A stretch of 64,000 nt of DNA from Bacillus sp. 123MFChir2 (GCF_000383235.1 NZ_KB910928.1:78198-142197), one strand, 5' to 3'; positions 33,371-44,629 are shown, numbered from the stretch's first letter. The notes: generated by a model not told the origin, from the letters alone. Numbers and translations are program-made.

Positions 33371-34447
33371 TTACCCTTTTTTATGAAAAAAATTAGGCGT
33401 AAGTACTTGGTTTGGATAAGGCTTATGATAAATGTGCGTTGCTGCAGGAGATACAGGCGGAATTAACCATACCCAGTTCCCTGTTACTAAACGGCCGCAT
33501 GCTGCTTCTTGCTTTTCAAACTGACTAAACTGTTGCGCTGCAGTATGATGGTCCACAATGGTTACTCCTTGTTTTTTGAAAGAGTGTAAAACAGCTACAT
33601 TTAACTCAATTAGTGCTTTGTCTTTCCAAAGTGTACTGTTTCTCGACATATCTAATCCCATCATCTCGGCAATAGCTGGAAGCAGATTATAGCGATCATG
33701 ATCAGCTAAATTGCGTGCACCGATTTCTGTTCCCATATACCAGCCGTTAAACGGAGCAGCCGTATAGGAGATGCCGCCAATTTCTAAACGCATGTCAGAG
33801 ATCATCGGAACACCGTACCATTTTGCTTCTAAAGAGGAAAATGGATATTCTGGATGCTCTAACGTCACTTCTTTTACATATTCTTCTGGGATTGACTTAT
33901 ACACTGGATCGTTTCCATCAATTGAAAATAAGAGCGGCAGCACATCAAAATGTGTTCCTTTCCCTCTCCAGCCAAGTTCTTGACAAAATGATGAAAATGA
34001 TAGGGAATGAGAATCGCCGATAATACCTTGCTCAGTTTCATATCCCGCATAGCGGATTAATTGATGGTTATAAATTCGAATTTGATTTTTCTCATTTTGA
34101 TATTGTTTAAAAATAGTAATCGTAGGTAGGATTTTTCCGTCGTTTGTCGCATATTGAATATGATGAAGCAGCGCCTCATATATCCCTTCTGCATCATTTA
34201 CATCGCGCGCATCTAATACATGAAGCTTATTCCAAAACAGACGACCGATGCAGCGATTACTATTTCTCCACGCCATTCGCGCCCCGTGAACAAGCTCCTC
34301 AAAAGTATGTTCATACGTTCCTGTCATTTGTATTTCAGATTCAATTTGTGATACTCTATTTTGAATTTCATGAGATTTTTCTAGTTCGTTGTAGCAATCT
34401 GTAATAAAATTAGTTGCTTCCTCTAGCAGTTTTTTTGTTGTATTCAT
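33371..34447 (-). CDS. nos: Bacterial nitric oxide synthase, oxygenase domain
   Basis: This haem enzyme makes NO and citrulline from arginine. It has no reductase domain and uses cellular flavodoxins or reductases. The 358 residues have the haem ligand Cys66 in RNSNRCIGR, the arginine-binding Glu241 in GWYMGTEIGARNLADHDRY, and a C-terminal pterin-site region (NWVWLIPPVSPAATHIYH). The ATG at 34447 follows AGAAGGAGAC; the frame is open further upstream but without support. NO in Bacillus is linked to oxidative-stress and antibiotic protection. Confidence 0.97.
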   Translation of the reverse strand: MNTTKKLLEEATNFITDCYNELEKSHEIQNRVSQIESEIQMTGTYEHTFEELVHGARMAWRNSNRCIGRLFWNKLHVLDARDVNDAEGIYEALLHHIQYATNDGKILPTITIFKQYQNEKNQIRIYNHQLIRYAGYETEQGIIGDSHSLSFSSFCQELGWRGKGTHFDVLPLLFSIDGNDPVYKSIPEEYVKEVTLEHPEYPFSSLEAKWYGVPMISDMRLEIGGISYTAAPFNGWYMGTEIGARNLADHDRYNLLPAIAEMMGLDMSRNSTLWKDKALIELNVAVLHSFKKQGVTIVDHHTAAQQFSQFEKQEAACGRLVTGNWVWLIPPVSPAATHIYHKPYPNQVLTPNFFHKKG

Positions 34448-34528
34448 AGTGTCTCCTTCTATTCCTGTAAACATCTCTATTATACAAAACATCTTCTACC
34501 CGTGCCTAGAAAACAGACAATGAAAAAG

Positions 34529-34546
34529 AACACCAAAAACGGTGTC
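34529..34546 (-). terminator. Terminator of the small membrane protein gene
   Basis: On the minus strand GACACC pairs with GGTGTT around six bases and is followed by CUUUUUC. It lies just after the stop codon at 34554. Confidence 0.65.
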
Positions 34547-34553
34547 CTCTTCC

Positions 34554-34646
34554 TTATTTTGCAAAAAACAGCAAATATATAACCCCAATAATAAAAAACG
34601 TTCCGCAACAAGCTAACAATACTTTTGCAAGTTTGTCCATAAACAT
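34554..34646 (-). CDS. Single-helix membrane peptide, 30 residues
   Basis: An ATG preceded by AAAGGGGAA opens a short gene between mutS2 and nos. The product has a short basic start (MFMDKLAK), then a hydrophobic helix (VLLACCGTFFIIGVIYLLFF) and ends AK. A terminator follows. No function is assigned. The ribosome site and terminator make it a likely real gene. Confidence 0.65.
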   Translation of the reverse strand: MFMDKLAKVLLACCGTFFIIGVIYLLFFAK

Positions 34647-34671
34647 AGCCGTTTCCCCTTTGCTTCGTTTC

Positions 34672-37032
34672 CTATTTCAGTTCTACAACTGTAACACCAA
34701 GGCCGCCTTCGCCCATATCACCATAACGGAAGCTTTTCACGCCGCGATGTTTTTTCAAATAATCTTGTACACCTTGACGCAGTGCTCCGGTTCCTTTTCC
34801 ATGAATAATTGAAACGCGCGGATAGCTCGCAAGCTGTGCATCATCTAAATACTTTTCTACACGTGCTAGCGCATTTTCAAAACGTTCGCCGCGAAGATCA
34901 AGTTCTAATGAAACGTGATAGTCTCTTCCTTTTACTGCTGTCACGGCTTTTTTCTCAACAGGGTTTGGCGTATTAATGTATTCCATATCGGACTCTTTCA
35001 CTTTCATCTTCAAAATTCCGATCTGGACGTTCCATTCATTGTCACTTACTTTTTTCAGAAGCTGACCTTTTTGGCCGAACGTTAACACTTTTACTTCATC
35101 GCCTGGTCTTAACACTTGTTTTGGCGCTGTGTTTTTCACTTTTGTTTTTTGTTTTTTTACAAGCTCCGGCGCTGCCCCGGCCAGGCGGCTTTTCGCTTCA
35201 ATGAGCTCATGATCTTTAATATCAGCAAGCTTTGCTTTTCGCAATTGACGAAGTTCACGAATAATTTCTTCCGCTTCTTTGTTCGCCAATTCGACTTTTT
35301 CTTCGCCTTCTTTTTGTGCTTTTAGTAATCTTTCATCACGTTCTTCGTTAAATTCGATAATTTGACGTTGCAGTTCTTTATGAAGTTTTTCAGATTGCTT
35401 ACGAAGCTCTGCTGCTTCATTCCATTCACGCTCAGCGTTCTTTTGGCTTTCTTCCAGCTTCGCTATCATATTTTCTACTTTATTTGATTCTGTACTAATA
35501 TGACCACGAGCACGGTCAATTACACGATCAGATAATCCAAGCCGTTTTGAAATTTCAAATGCGTTGCTTCGCCCTGGCACACCGATTAACAATTTGTACG
35601 TTGGGCTTAATGTGTTTACATCAAACTCCACACTCGCATTAATGACTTGTTCACGATTATAGCCGTATGCTTTTAACTCTGGGTAATGCGTCGTTGCTAC
35701 AACACGCGCACCGCGGTTATATACTTCATCTAAAATGGAAATGGCAAGTGCAGCCCCTTCTTGCGGATCTGTTCCTGCTCCTAATTCATCAAACAATACT
35801 AAACTTTCAAAGTCAGCTTGTTCTAAAATATCAACAATGTTTACCATATGAGATGAGAATGTACTTAAGCTTTGCTCAATCGATTGCTCATCTCCGATAT
35901 CGGCAAACACATTTTTAAACACACAAATTTCGGACTCATCTAAAACAGGAATATGCAAACCAGATTGCGCCATTAAAATACAAATCCCTACCGTTTTTAA
36001 TGTAACGGTTTTACCCCCTGTATTCGGTCCGGTAATAACAATTGTTGTAAAGTCTTTTCCAAGCACAATATCGTTTGGCACAACAACTTTCGGATCAATA
36101 AGCGGATGACGCGCTTGGCGTAAGTTCATATAACGCTCATTATTCAAAATTGGCTTTGTTGCTTTTACTCGTTTTGCATAGAAAGCTTTTGCGAAAATGA
36201 AATCAAGCTCTGCCACAACATCAACGTTCTCTAAGATAATATCAGCTTCAACTGCTACTTCTTCTGTTAACATCATTAAAATGCGTTCCACTTCTTGTTT
36301 CTCTTTCACGCGCGCTTCTTGCAGTGCGTTATTCAGTTCTACAATGACTTGCGGCTCGATAAATAACGTTTGACCAGAAGCAGATTGGTCATGAACGATA
36401 CCACCATATACACCGCGGTATTCTTGTTTAACTGGAATTACATAGCGATCGTTACGAATCGTTACAATTGCATCTGACAACATCTTCTGTGCGTTTGAAG
36501 AGCGCGTCATGTTTTCCAACTTTTCACGAATGCGACTTTCCGCTGTGCGAATTTGCTGGCGGATACCACGTAGTTTTTCACTCGCACTATCCACTACTTC
36601 TCCGCCGTCGCTAATACAATTTGTAATTTTCTTTTCTAAATTATATAAAGATACAATGCGTGCTACATACGTATCTAAAATCGGCAGTTCCACACCATTT
36701 TCAATCATATCTTCAATAAATCGTTTCATCTGGCGACTGCCATACATCGTACTTGCAATATCTAAAAGTTCATGCGGACTTAGCATACTCCCAATTTTCG
36801 CACGCTTTACATTTGGACGAACATCAAAAATCCCGCCAAGCGGCACATGTCCTTTTAAACGGATGACTTTCGCAGCCTCATCTGTTGTTTCCTGCATCTC
36901 TACCACTTCTTCGTAATCTGTGCTTGGCACAAGCCCTTTTACTTTATCTCGTCCAAGTGAAGAAGCAACGTGTTCAAGTAATTGTTCTTTTACTTTTTCA
37001 TATTCTAATACACGCAACGTTCGTTCTAACAT
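34672..37032 (-). CDS. mutS2: MutS2 ATPase with Smr domain
   Basis: The 786-residue MutS-fold ATPase was first linked to recombination control and was later shown in B. subtilis to split collided ribosomes. It has a core/lever region, Walker [18 protein letters not shown] (about 331-347), Walker [13 protein letters not shown], a long coiled coil (about 510-630), a KOW-like part ([16 protein letters not shown]) and a C-terminal Smr domain (about 710-786) with LDLRGER and HGKGTGALR. The mismatch-binding domain of MutS is absent, as expected. It follows polX directly. Confidence 0.96.
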   Translation of the reverse strand: MLERTLRVLEYEKVKEQLLEHVASSLGRDKVKGLVPSTDYEEVVEMQETTDEAAKVIRLKGHVPLGGIFDVRPNVKRAKIGSMLSPHELLDIASTMYGSRQMKRFIEDMIENGVELPILDTYVARIVSLYNLEKKITNCISDGGEVVDSASEKLRGIRQQIRTAESRIREKLENMTRSSNAQKMLSDAIVTIRNDRYVIPVKQEYRGVYGGIVHDQSASGQTLFIEPQVIVELNNALQEARVKEKQEVERILMMLTEEVAVEADIILENVDVVAELDFIFAKAFYAKRVKATKPILNNERYMNLRQARHPLIDPKVVVPNDIVLGKDFTTIVITGPNTGGKTVTLKTVGICILMAQSGLHIPVLDESEICVFKNVFADIGDEQSIEQSLSTFSSHMVNIVDILEQADFESLVLFDELGAGTDPQEGAALAISILDEVYNRGARVVATTHYPELKAYGYNREQVINASVEFDVNTLSPTYKLLIGVPGRSNAFEISKRLGLSDRVIDRARGHISTESNKVENMIAKLEESQKNAEREWNEAAELRKQSEKLHKELQRQIIEFNEERDERLLKAQKEGEEKVELANKEAEEIIRELRQLRKAKLADIKDHELIEAKSRLAGAAPELVKKQKTKVKNTAPKQVLRPGDEVKVLTFGQKGQLLKKVSDNEWNVQIGILKMKVKESDMEYINTPNPVEKKAVTAVKGRDYHVSLELDLRGERFENALARVEKYLDDAQLASYPRVSIIHGKGTGALRQGVQDYLKKHRGVKSFRYGDMGEGGLGVTVVELK

Positions 37033-37052
37033 AGTTGCCCGTCCCCCTTGTA

Positions 37053-38771
37053 TTACTTATTACGCTTAATATAATCTAATAAACGTTCAATATCCCACGT
37101 GTTAATAACTGTATCTTTTTGAATCCAACCTTTGCGCGCAGCTGCAGTACCAATTTCCATATCCTCTAGCATTTCAAGCGTATGAGCATCTGTATTAATG
37201 GCGATTTTCACACCCGCGTCTTGCGCTTGCTTTAGCAAATTCGCACTTAAGTCTAAACGGTTTGGATTTGCATTTAATTCAAGTACAGTATTTGTTTCTT
37301 TCGCAAGCTCAATTAATAGGTCTGTATCGACATCATAGCCTTCGCGGCGACCAATTAAGCGGCCTGTTGGATGCGCAATCATTGTTACATGATGATTTTC
37401 AATTGCAGCGCGCAGACGCTTCATAATTGTTTCACGGTCTTGTGAAAAACTAGAATGAATGGCCCCGATCACATAATCAAGCTCTGCTAATACGTCATCA
37501 TCAAAATCAAGTGTTGCATCTGGTAAAATGTCCATTTCAATGCCTCGTAAAATAGTGATGTCTAGATACTTTGCATTCAGACGTTCAATTTCTTTTCCTT
37601 GTTCACGAAGGCGCTCTTTCGTTAATCCATTGGCCACTTTCAAGTACTGAGAATGATCCGTAATCGCCATATACTTATAGCCACGAGCGCGGCATGCTTG
37701 TACCATTTCTTCAATAGAAAAAGCACCATCACTCCACGTTGTATGCATATGTAAATCACCTTGAATATGAGAGAACTGCACGAAATTCGGATACTGCTTG
37801 GTTAGATCAATCTCTTTTCCATCTTCACGTACTTCTGGCGGGATAAATGGAAGTCCAAAGTGTGCAAAAAACGCTTCTTCTGTTTCGAATGTCTGCACTT
37901 CTCCTGTTTCTAAGTTTTCCACGCCGTATTCACTAATTTTCTCGCCTTTATCTTTGGCAATTTGGCGCATTCTTACATTATGGTCTTTTGAACCCGTGAA
38001 ATGGTGAAGCGTAGTAATAAATTCTTCCGGCTTCACAAGACGGAAATCAATTGAAATATCATACTCATACTGAAGGCGTACAGAAACCTTTGTATCACCA
38101 CTTGCAATCACTTCAATCATATTATTAAACTGCAGCAAATGCTCGCGTACCTTTTCTGGTTCTGTTGTCGCAATAATAAAATCCAAATCTTTCACTGTTT
38201 CACGAACGCGGCGCAAACTTCCCGCACGAGAATAGCGAATAATTTCTGGTATATTCGACAATTTCTTCTCTATTTCCCCGGCAATAGGAATCACCATTGC
38301 TATCGGAAGACGTTCTGGCCTTGAACCAACTTGCGCAATAGCCTCTAGTATTTTCTCTTCCGTTTTTTTACCGAACCCAGCAAGTGCTTGCACTTGCTTT
38401 TCCTCGCAAGCTTTCTTTAATGTTTCCATATCTACAACGCCAAGTTCTTTATATAACTTCGCGACTTTTTTTCCGCCAAGACCTGGTAATTTCAAAAGCG
38501 GTAATAAGCTGCTCGGCACTTCTTTTTCAAGCTCTGTAAGCACTTCTGATGTCCCAACTTCAATATATTCTGCAATAACGGCTGCTGTTCCTTTTCCGAT
38601 TCCTGGTATTTTCTTGAAATCTTCAATTTCCGAAAGGCTGCGATCATCGCTTTCTAACGCTGCTGCCGCTTTACGAAATGCTGATATTTTAAAAGGATTT
38701 TCGCCTTTTAGTTCCATGAAAAGCGCAATCGTCTCAAGTAGTTTAATCACTTGTTTTTTATTTACTTTCAT
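37053..38771 (-). CDS. polX: DNA polymerase X family with PHP exonuclease domain
   Basis: This gap-filling DNA polymerase with 3'-5' exonuclease acts in base excision repair. The 572 residues have N-terminal helix-hairpin-helix motifs ([18 protein letters not shown] and [17 protein letters not shown]), the Pol X palm with AGSLRR and DLDFIIA acidic residues, and a C-terminal PHP domain with metal-binding [11 protein letters not shown] (about 338) and NANPNRLD. It lies 20 bp upstream of mutS2, as in B. subtilis, where the two are co-transcribed. Confidence 0.95.
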   Translation of the reverse strand: MKVNKKQVIKLLETIALFMELKGENPFKISAFRKAAAALESDDRSLSEIEDFKKIPGIGKGTAAVIAEYIEVGTSEVLTELEKEVPSSLLPLLKLPGLGGKKVAKLYKELGVVDMETLKKACEEKQVQALAGFGKKTEEKILEAIAQVGSRPERLPIAMVIPIAGEIEKKLSNIPEIIRYSRAGSLRRVRETVKDLDFIIATTEPEKVREHLLQFNNMIEVIASGDTKVSVRLQYEYDISIDFRLVKPEEFITTLHHFTGSKDHNVRMRQIAKDKGEKISEYGVENLETGEVQTFETEEAFFAHFGLPFIPPEVREDGKEIDLTKQYPNFVQFSHIQGDLHMHTTWSDGAFSIEEMVQACRARGYKYMAITDHSQYLKVANGLTKERLREQGKEIERLNAKYLDITILRGIEMDILPDATLDFDDDVLAELDYVIGAIHSSFSQDRETIMKRLRAAIENHHVTMIAHPTGRLIGRREGYDVDTDLLIELAKETNTVLELNANPNRLDLSANLLKQAQDAGVKIAINTDAHTLEMLEDMEIGTAAARKGWIQKDTVINTWDIERLLDYIKRNK

Positions 38772-38825
38772 TCTTCTCCCGCCTTCCCATCATAGAAAAA
38801 AACTTCTCTTTCTAAAGAAGAGAAG

Positions 38826-39365
38826 TTATACTTTGCTGCCTGTCTGCCATAATTCCTTAACTTTTTCAGAAAGAATCGGTGTATCATTTACAATTACTTT
38901 GCTTATTGTTGATGTATTAAGCGACGTTTGTACTTGTTGAACCGGAAGTACCGTACCGATCACAATTAATACAAACAATATAATATACACTTCTAAAAAA
39001 CCTAAAATCGCTCCGCCTAATGCGTTAACCTGTTTTACAACAGGGATTTCTGTAAACATATTTAACAGTTGTCCAATCAACGTTAACGCAATTTTTGTAA
39101 TAATAAATAATGCGATAAACGCAATGGCTTGGTAAAAAACTGTTTCCATGCTATTTGCATCGATCCAATTCGGCACATTTACTTCTTGCTTAAATGGATA
39201 CGGAATAATTTTTTGCAATGCAGGTGCTAAATCTTTGCAATACCAATATGCTACAAGATAGGCAATAATAAAACTTGCTAATTTTACAAGTTGTAGTACT
39301 AGACCTCTTCTTAAACCAAGAAGAAATCCCATAACAAGCAGTAAAATGATTATAATATCAACCAT
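38826..39365 (-). CDS. CvpA family membrane protein
   Basis: This 179-residue inner-membrane protein has four hydrophobic segments (about 1-20, 25-43, 75-100 and 112-135). The start VDIIIILLLVMGFLLGLRRG and the G-x-x-x-G-rich later helices are typical of CvpA/YshB. The role in Bacillus is unknown; E. coli CvpA supports colicin V production and envelope resistance. It starts one base before the end of zapA and forms a unit with it. Confidence 0.85.
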   Translation of the reverse strand: MVDIIIILLLVMGFLLGLRRGLVLQLVKLASFIIAYLVAYWYCKDLAPALQKIIPYPFKQEVNVPNWIDANSMETVFYQAIAFIALFIITKIALTLIGQLLNMFTEIPVVKQVNALGGAILGFLEVYIILFVLIVIGTVLPVQQVQTSLNTSTISKVIVNDTPILSEKVKELWQTGSKV

Positions 39366-39366
39366 G

Positions 39367-39636
39367 TTATTCCATTCCTTTTTGTCTCATTCTTTCTTTC
39401 AGCTTTTCATTTTCTTCTTTTAATTTTATATAATCATGCACGACATTGACTGCTGTCAACACCGCCAATCGATTTGTGTCAAGCGAAGGATTCTTAGCAT
39501 TCAGTTCGCGCATTTTATCATCCACAATCGCCGCGACAATGCGTATATGACTTGTGCTTTCATCGCCAACAACTGAATATTGTTGACCGTAAATTTCTAC
39601 ATTAATTCGACTTCGTTTTCCCTTTTGTTGTGACAA
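39367..39636 (-). CDS. zapA: Cell division protein ZapA
   Basis: ZapA bundles FtsZ filaments and helps Z-ring formation. The 89-residue product starts at a TTG ([20 protein letters not shown]). A TTG 15 bp upstream contains the GGAGG ribosome site and is rejected. The body has the beta start [16 protein letters not shown] and a C-terminal coiled coil ([16 protein letters not shown]). It is the first gene before cvpA, polX and mutS2, as in B. subtilis. Confidence 0.93.
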   Translation of the reverse strand: MSQQKGKRSRINVEIYGQQYSVVGDESTSHIRIVAAIVDDKMRELNAKNPSLDTNRLAVLTAVNVVHDYIKLKEENEKLKERMRQKGME

Positions 39637-39760
39637 CTTACTGTCCTCCAATCCCGTACAGAATCCTACAGATTATCATACCATGAAAAAACATCATATG
39701 GAAACAGAAACAATAATTCGATATGATAAAAATATAAATAATGAAAAAGGAGCAACCATT

Positions 39761-40699
39761 TTGTCAAATTCTATTGTTATTCAAGTAAGCCTTGCGGTTA
39801 TAGAAGACATGAAATCAAAGTACGCACAAGCCGTGCAGCCAAAAATTCCTCAAGGCGGCGTCTTCATGGCAAAGGTTCCATCTTGTACAATTACAGCCTA
39901 TAAATCAGGAAAAGTCATGTTTCAAGGTGGACGGGCGACAGAAGAAGCGAGTCAATGGCAAGCAAATGCCGCGCCGCCAAAAACTTCTATCAAAAAAATT
40001 GTGGACAGCCATGACTACGCACCGCCAGCTTCTATCGCTACTATGTCTATTCTTGGTTCAGACGAAGTCGGAACAGGAGACTATTTTGGACCGATGACAG
40101 TTGTTGCAGTATACGTCGATGCGGCGCAAATTCCATTATTAAAAGAACTCGGCGTCAAGGACTCAAAAAACTTAAACGATACACAAATTTGTGAAATTGC
40201 AAAACAACTACTAACAGTTGTCCCTTACAGCTCTCTTGTTCTTCATAACGAAAAATATAACGAAATGTTTGAGAAAGGCCATAATCAAGGACAACTAAAA
40301 GCACTGCTTCATAATAAAGCTATTACAAACTTATTGGCTAAAATGGCACCAACAAAACCAGAAGGCATCTTAATTGATCAGTTCACACAACCGACTACAT
40401 ATTATAAATATTTAGCCAAACGAAAAAACGTTCAGCGCGAAAATGTCTATTTCGCTACAAAAGGCGAAAGTGTACATATCGCTGTTGCAGCGGCTTCCAT
40501 TTTAGCCCGTTACTCATTTGTGAAACAGTTTGATGAACTAAGCAAAAAAGCAGGCATGCCACTTCCAAAAGGCGCTGGGAAACAAGTCGATATTGCCGCA
40601 GCGAAGTTGATTCAAAAGCTTGGAAAAGAAAGATTACCTGAGTTTGTGAAATTACATTTTGCGAATACAGAAAAGGCGTTTCGATTGTTGAAAAAATAG
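39761..40699 (+). CDS. rnhC: Ribonuclease HIII
   Basis: This RNase removes the RNA strand of RNA-DNA hybrids. The 312 residues start with a TBP-like substrate-binding domain (about 1-80). The catalytic RNase H fold follows with GSDEVGTGDYFGPM, VKDSKNL and LIDQF acidic residues, and a HIAVAAASILARY block. The TTG at 39761 is chosen because AAAGGAG lies eight bases upstream, and the length then fits the B. subtilis protein. It is divergent from zapA. Confidence 0.95.
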   Translation: MSNSIVIQVSLAVIEDMKSKYAQAVQPKIPQGGVFMAKVPSCTITAYKSGKVMFQGGRATEEASQWQANAAPPKTSIKKIVDSHDYAPPASIATMSILGSDEVGTGDYFGPMTVVAVYVDAAQIPLLKELGVKDSKNLNDTQICEIAKQLLTVVPYSSLVLHNEKYNEMFEKGHNQGQLKALLHNKAITNLLAKMAPTKPEGILIDQFTQPTTYYKYLAKRKNVQRENVYFATKGESVHIAVAAASILARYSFVKQFDELSKKAGMPLPKGAGKQVDIAAAKLIQKLGKERLPEFVKLHFANTEKAFRLLKK

Positions 40700-40784
40700 T
40701 TATTTTCCAGTATGGACAGGATATATACAGACTAAACAAGGGACTCACTCAATATATCGGCGCAATCGCATCATTTATCGGCGC

Positions 40785-40858
40785 TTCAACACGATTTAAA
40801 GATTCTTCGGTAATTTTCGACATACAAGTGATCGATCTGCTAACCAAAAAGTGAAAGG
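40785..40858 (+). repeat. Truncated copy of the dispersed repeat
   Basis: TTTTCGACATACAAGTGATC with CTAACCAAAAAGTGAAAGG matches only the left blocks of the repeat (compare TTCCAACATACAAATCACCG and AAAAAGTGACC at 58520-58552). The right half is lost and abuts the terminator at 40855. Two TCGGCGC motifs upstream are unexplained. Confidence 0.5.
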
Positions 40859-40884
40859 AGCTGACTAAAATTAGTCAGCTCCTT
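40855..40884. terminator. Terminator shared by rnhC and the convergent lipoprotein gene
   Basis: AAGGAGCTGACTAA pairs with TTAGTCAGCTCCTT around two bases, a perfect 14-bp stem. Confidence 0.8.
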
Positions 40885-40888
40885 CGTT

Positions 40889-41362
40889 TTACCACTCTGC
40901 TTTAAACGTCTCTGCAACTTTTTTTGAGACTTCTTTTAAATCATAAAACTCAACACGTTCTTTCTCTGGCGTATCTTTATGCCCAATTACAATGTCTCCG
41001 TCAGCTTCTACCCAAACAAAGTATTTTCCAATTGATCCATCACTATAATCAATAGACATATTGTAATGAATAGCCGATTTAGTCTCTTCATCTAATGATA
41101 ATGTTTTCGGCTCATCACCGTTTTCCGCCAATCCAACCTGCTCCATCGCAGATACAAGTTGTTTCATGTCTTCTGCTTTTTTCAATACTTTCGTCCCTTT
41201 TGGTTTCGTAGATGTCAGCTGAATTTCCTTTATCTCTTTTCCTTGAAACGTAACAACCTCTGCCTCTTGTGATGTTGGAACTACTTTTTCTTGCTTCTCA
41301 TTTCCACATGCACTTAAACTGATTAGCATGATTGCTAAGAAATACATCATTCTTTTTTTCAT
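40889..41362 (-). CDS. Small lipoprotein of unknown function
   Basis: This exported lipoprotein of 157 residues has the signal KKRMMYFLAIMLISLSAC, with the lipobox Cys at about 20. The mature part is a small mixed domain (VVTFQGKEIKEIQLTSTKP, then KSAIHYNMSIDYSDGSIGKY and WVEADGDIVIGH). No characterised family is recognised; the pattern resembles other small Bacillus envelope lipoproteins. The ATG at 41362 has AAAGGAG upstream; the longer frame to 41479 reads through the asnS terminator. Confidence 0.7.
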   Translation of the reverse strand: MKKRMMYFLAIMLISLSACGNEKQEKVVPTSQEAEVVTFQGKEIKEIQLTSTKPKGTKVLKKAEDMKQLVSAMEQVGLAENGDEPKTLSLDEETKSAIHYNMSIDYSDGSIGKYFVWVEADGDIVIGHKDTPEKERVEFYDLKEVSKKVAETFKAEW

Positions 41363-41430
41363 AAATTCAGCTCCTTTCCCTTCTACGTAATGTTTCTTCT
41401 TATCCTGTATCTCTCCCTGCTCAAAAAAAT

Positions 41431-41476
41431 AAAAAGGCATATCAATCAGCTGAATTGCTGTTAATATACCTTTTTT
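41431..41476 (-). terminator. Terminator of asnS
   Basis: On the minus strand AAAAAGGTATATTAACAGC pairs imperfectly with CAGCTGATTGATATGCC around a small loop, followed by U residues, just after the asnS stop. Confidence 0.7.
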
Positions 41477-41481
41477 CAATC

Positions 41482-42873
41482 TTAAAACTCCGCAGAACCT
41501 GGTGTTCTTGGGAATGGGATTACATCACGAATGTTTGCCATACCAGTGATGTACATTAAGAAACGTTCGAAACCTAGACCAAATCCAGCATGTTTTGTAC
41601 CGCCGTATTTTCTAAGCTCTAAGTACCACCAGTAATCTTCTTCGTTCATGCCTAGTTCTTTAATTCTCTCTACTAAAACATCCATTCTTTCTTCACGTTG
41701 ACTTCCGCCGATTAATTCGCCGATACCAGGAACAAGTAAGTCTGTTGCAGCTACTGTTTTGCCATCGTCGTTTAAGCGCATGTAGAATGCTTTAATATCT
41801 TTTGGATAGTCTGTTACGAATACAGGGCGTTTAAAGATTTCTTCTGATAAGTATCTTTCGTGCTCTGTTTGTAAGTCAATTCCCCATTCTACTGGGTATT
41901 TGAAGTCTGCACCTGATTTTTGAAGCACTTCAATTGCTTCTGTGTATGTGATGCGTCCGAAATCAGAGTTGATTACGTTGTTCATGCGCTCAAGAACTGT
42001 TTTATCGACAAAGCTGTTGAAGAATTCCATTTCTTCTGGTGCATGCTCTAATACGTATTTCATTGCATATTTCAGCATATCTTCTGTAAGGTTCATTACA
42101 TCACCTAATTCAGCGAATGCAATCTCAGGCTCAACCATCCAGAACTCAGCTGCGTGGCGAGTTGTGTTTGAGTTTTCAGCACGGAACGTTGGACCAAATG
42201 TGTATACATCGCGGAACGCTAATGCATAAGCTTCAGCATTCAGCTGTCCACTTACCGTTAAGTTTGTTTCTTTACCGAAGAAGTCTTTTGATTCGTCAAC
42301 TTGTCCGTCTTCACCTTTTGGTACATTGTTTAAATCTTGCGTTGTTACGCGGAACATTTCGCCTGCACCTTCCGTATCACTTCCTGTAATAATTGGTGTA
42401 TGAACGTGTACGAATCCACGCTCTTGGAAGAACTGATGAATCGCAAACGCTGCGATAGAACGCACGCGGAACGTTGCTGAGAATGCATTTGTTCTTGGGC
42501 GTAAATGAGCGATTGTACGTAAATATTCAAACGTATGACGTTTCTTTTGTAATGGGTAATCAGAATCTGATAATCCCTCGACTTCGATTTTATCCGCTTT
42601 AATTTCAAACGGCTGCTTTGCAGTTGGCGTTGCGACTAATGTTCCCTCTACTTTAATAGAAGAGCTTAATGGAAGCTTCGTAATTTCAGTAAAGTTATCT
42701 AATTCTGTATCGAAAACGATTTGAACGCCTTTAAAGAAGCTACCATCGTTTAATTCGATAAAACCAAATACTTTTGAATCACGTAAGTTACGGATCCACC
42801 CTGATACTTGTACTTTTTGGTCTACATATTTATCAGTTTCTCTATATAGACTTTTTACTAATGTGTTTTCCAT
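41482..42873 (-). CDS. asnS: Asparaginyl-tRNA synthetase
   Basis: This class IIb synthetase charges tRNA-Asn. The 463 residues have an OB-fold anticodon domain (about 1-110, [20 protein letters not shown]) and a catalytic domain with motif 1 ([16 protein letters not shown]), motif 2 ([20 protein letters not shown]) and motif 3 ([15 protein letters not shown]). Motif 2 reads E-N-S-N-T-x-R-H, as in AsnRS rather than AspRS. It is preceded by a T-box leader with an AAC specifier. Confidence 0.96.
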   Translation of the reverse strand: MENTLVKSLYRETDKYVDQKVQVSGWIRNLRDSKVFGFIELNDGSFFKGVQIVFDTELDNFTEITKLPLSSSIKVEGTLVATPTAKQPFEIKADKIEVEGLSDSDYPLQKKRHTFEYLRTIAHLRPRTNAFSATFRVRSIAAFAIHQFFQERGFVHVHTPIITGSDTEGAGEMFRVTTQDLNNVPKGEDGQVDESKDFFGKETNLTVSGQLNAEAYALAFRDVYTFGPTFRAENSNTTRHAAEFWMVEPEIAFAELGDVMNLTEDMLKYAMKYVLEHAPEEMEFFNSFVDKTVLERMNNVINSDFGRITYTEAIEVLQKSGADFKYPVEWGIDLQTEHERYLSEEIFKRPVFVTDYPKDIKAFYMRLNDDGKTVAATDLLVPGIGELIGGSQREERMDVLVERIKELGMNEEDYWWYLELRKYGGTKHAGFGLGFERFLMYITGMANIRDVIPFPRTPGSAEF

Positions 42874-42904
42874 ATTGAAATTCTCCTTTACATATATTTA
42901 AATA

Positions 42905-43172
42905 CAAAAAAACCTTCCATCCATAAAGGGACGAAAGGTTAAACTTCGCGGTACCACCCAATTTGTCATAAAGACCAACTCTAACTCGTATGTATTACAT
43001 ACTTCCCGGTTTGTAACAGGCCGGATTCCCGTCTAAGTCTACTCTTGAATACACAATTCAATTTCGGTTAGCAACTCCAAGGTGTTCTTCACATATACCG
43101 CCTCATCAGGCTCGCACCGTCCCTGACTCGCTTTGGATTATAGTATATACTACTTTTCCTTATCATCGTCTT
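42905..43172 (-). promoter_or_regulatory. T-box riboswitch leader of asnS, specifier AAC
   Basis: On the minus strand the order is a stem-I start near GACGATGATAAGGAAAAGTAG, then GTGAAGAACACC (43081-43092) with Asn codon AAC at 43084-43086. The T-box TGGGTGGTACCGCG lies at 42947-42960, followed by the terminator hairpin with AACCTT and GGTTTTTTT (42906-42940). Uncharged tRNA-Asn would favour the antiterminator and expression of asnS. Confidence 0.93.
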
Positions 43173-43237
43173 TCTTTTGTTAAACTAAAATTAATGTACT
43201 ACATTCCTTTGAAAGATGCAAGTTGTCTTTAAAATAC

Positions 43238-44629
43238 TTACACTTTCAAAGAAAATGCCGTCCCCGTATGCGCTTCAATCATCCGAACATGTCCATCTGT
43301 TTTTGAAAACAACGGTACGTAGCAAAGCTCATAGCGTAATGGATTCTGCTCCTTCTCCCACACAAGTTCCATCTCCAAATCACGAACGTAAATAGATTTT
43401 ACTTCTTCCTCAGAGATTATTGGTTCATCGTTTAGCTCATCTAATTCTTTATTAAAACCTGCAACTGCTTGAAACTCTAAAATCTTCCCAGATTGCTGAC
43501 CAACTTGAATGACCATACTGTATGTATCTACTCTTTTACCACGTTGCAGAGGATGGAACCAAAATCCGTACTGCGATTCACAATTTTCATCTTCCCATAC
43601 ACAATGATGCGATGAATGACTTCTCTCTATTAGGAATAGTTCGTCAGCTTTAGGATAACAGGCAAATAAAAATTGAAGCGCACACTCTCTCGCTTCCTCT
43701 TCTGATATAACTTCTTTCTTCCCATCTTTCTGTTCATTATTGATTACACTTATACACTGAAATGTTTCTTGATGAAAGCATACTTGAATGGTATGAAACG
43801 GCGTTCCTTCTTCCACTTCAATGTCATTAGCGTAATCTTGCTTCGACCAAAGTTCCGTTACTTTATCCCCTTTACAGCTCGTATAAACTTTTACATATGT
43901 ATCATCTAAGCCAATTAATTTTAAAATCTCTCCATTTTGTATAGTGCGTTTCTCTAAGTTATAAAACTGCTGAACGAATCTATTATCGTTCTCATATGTA
44001 TGTAGTTCTCCGCTTGCCCCTATATCCATAACGTGATCTTTGGGTGCATAAACGAGGTGATATGCATCATCTCCATTTGCAAACACTTCCGTACTAGCCT
44101 TTGCAAACAACAATTCAAATCGAAGCGCTTCAATGAATTTTTCTATTGCTTCTTCTTTTGGAATAAGCTCTTTTGGATACTGCACTTCACACACTTCTCC
44201 TTCAAAAAGGAAATATTGGAAACGTCCATCCTTTGCAATCTCAAGCATCACACTAGCATCCGGAAAAGATAAGCCATATCGTTCATCACGCAGTTCATAG
44301 GATAGTTGGAACACTTTATCCATTTCTATTAATTCTACAAAATAAATAAATTTAACGATATTAGGAGCAAATACTTGTAAAAAAGATTGTGCAATCTCAT
44401 AAACTTCATCACGGGATAATGATATACACCTTACTTTCTCTAAATCTCGGCACGTTTGAAAATGCTTTAATCCACCTTTTCCATCCGTTTCATAACATGC
44501 TACTAATTCTTCTGTTCGCCGCTCAAACACATTAAACTCATTCTCACCTTCTTCTGAGGCGACCGCAAATAATTGTATGTTTTCATTAATTTTTAAAAAT
44601 AATTTGATTTGTTCAACTATATTCGTCAT
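43238..44629 (-). CDS. Uncharacterised 463-residue protein with repeated YcdB/YcdC-like domains
   Basis: This acidic, soluble protein has no signal peptide. It seems to hold two or three PepSY-like repeats: SLSRDEVYEIAQSFLQVF, then IPKEEAIEKFIEALRFELLF, and later ISEEEARECALQFLFACYPK and ISEEEVKSIYVRDLEMELVW. Each starts a helix-then-sheet module, as in YcdB/YcdC-type proteins of Bacillus. Function unknown. The ATG at 44629 is chosen because TGGGGGTTT lies just before it. It sits alone upstream of the asnS leader. Confidence 0.6.
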   Translation of the reverse strand: MTNIVEQIKLFLKINENIQLFAVASEEGENEFNVFERRTEELVACYETDGKGGLKHFQTCRDLEKVRCISLSRDEVYEIAQSFLQVFAPNIVKFIYFVELIEMDKVFQLSYELRDERYGLSFPDASVMLEIAKDGRFQYFLFEGEVCEVQYPKELIPKEEAIEKFIEALRFELLFAKASTEVFANGDDAYHLVYAPKDHVMDIGASGELHTYENDNRFVQQFYNLEKRTIQNGEILKLIGLDDTYVKVYTSCKGDKVTELWSKQDYANDIEVEEGTPFHTIQVCFHQETFQCISVINNEQKDGKKEVISEEEARECALQFLFACYPKADELFLIERSHSSHHCVWEDENCESQYGFWFHPLQRGKRVDTYSMVIQVGQQSGKILEFQAVAGFNKELDELNDEPIISEEEVKSIYVRDLEMELVWEKEQNPLRYELCYVPLFSKTDGHVRMIEAHTGTAFSLKV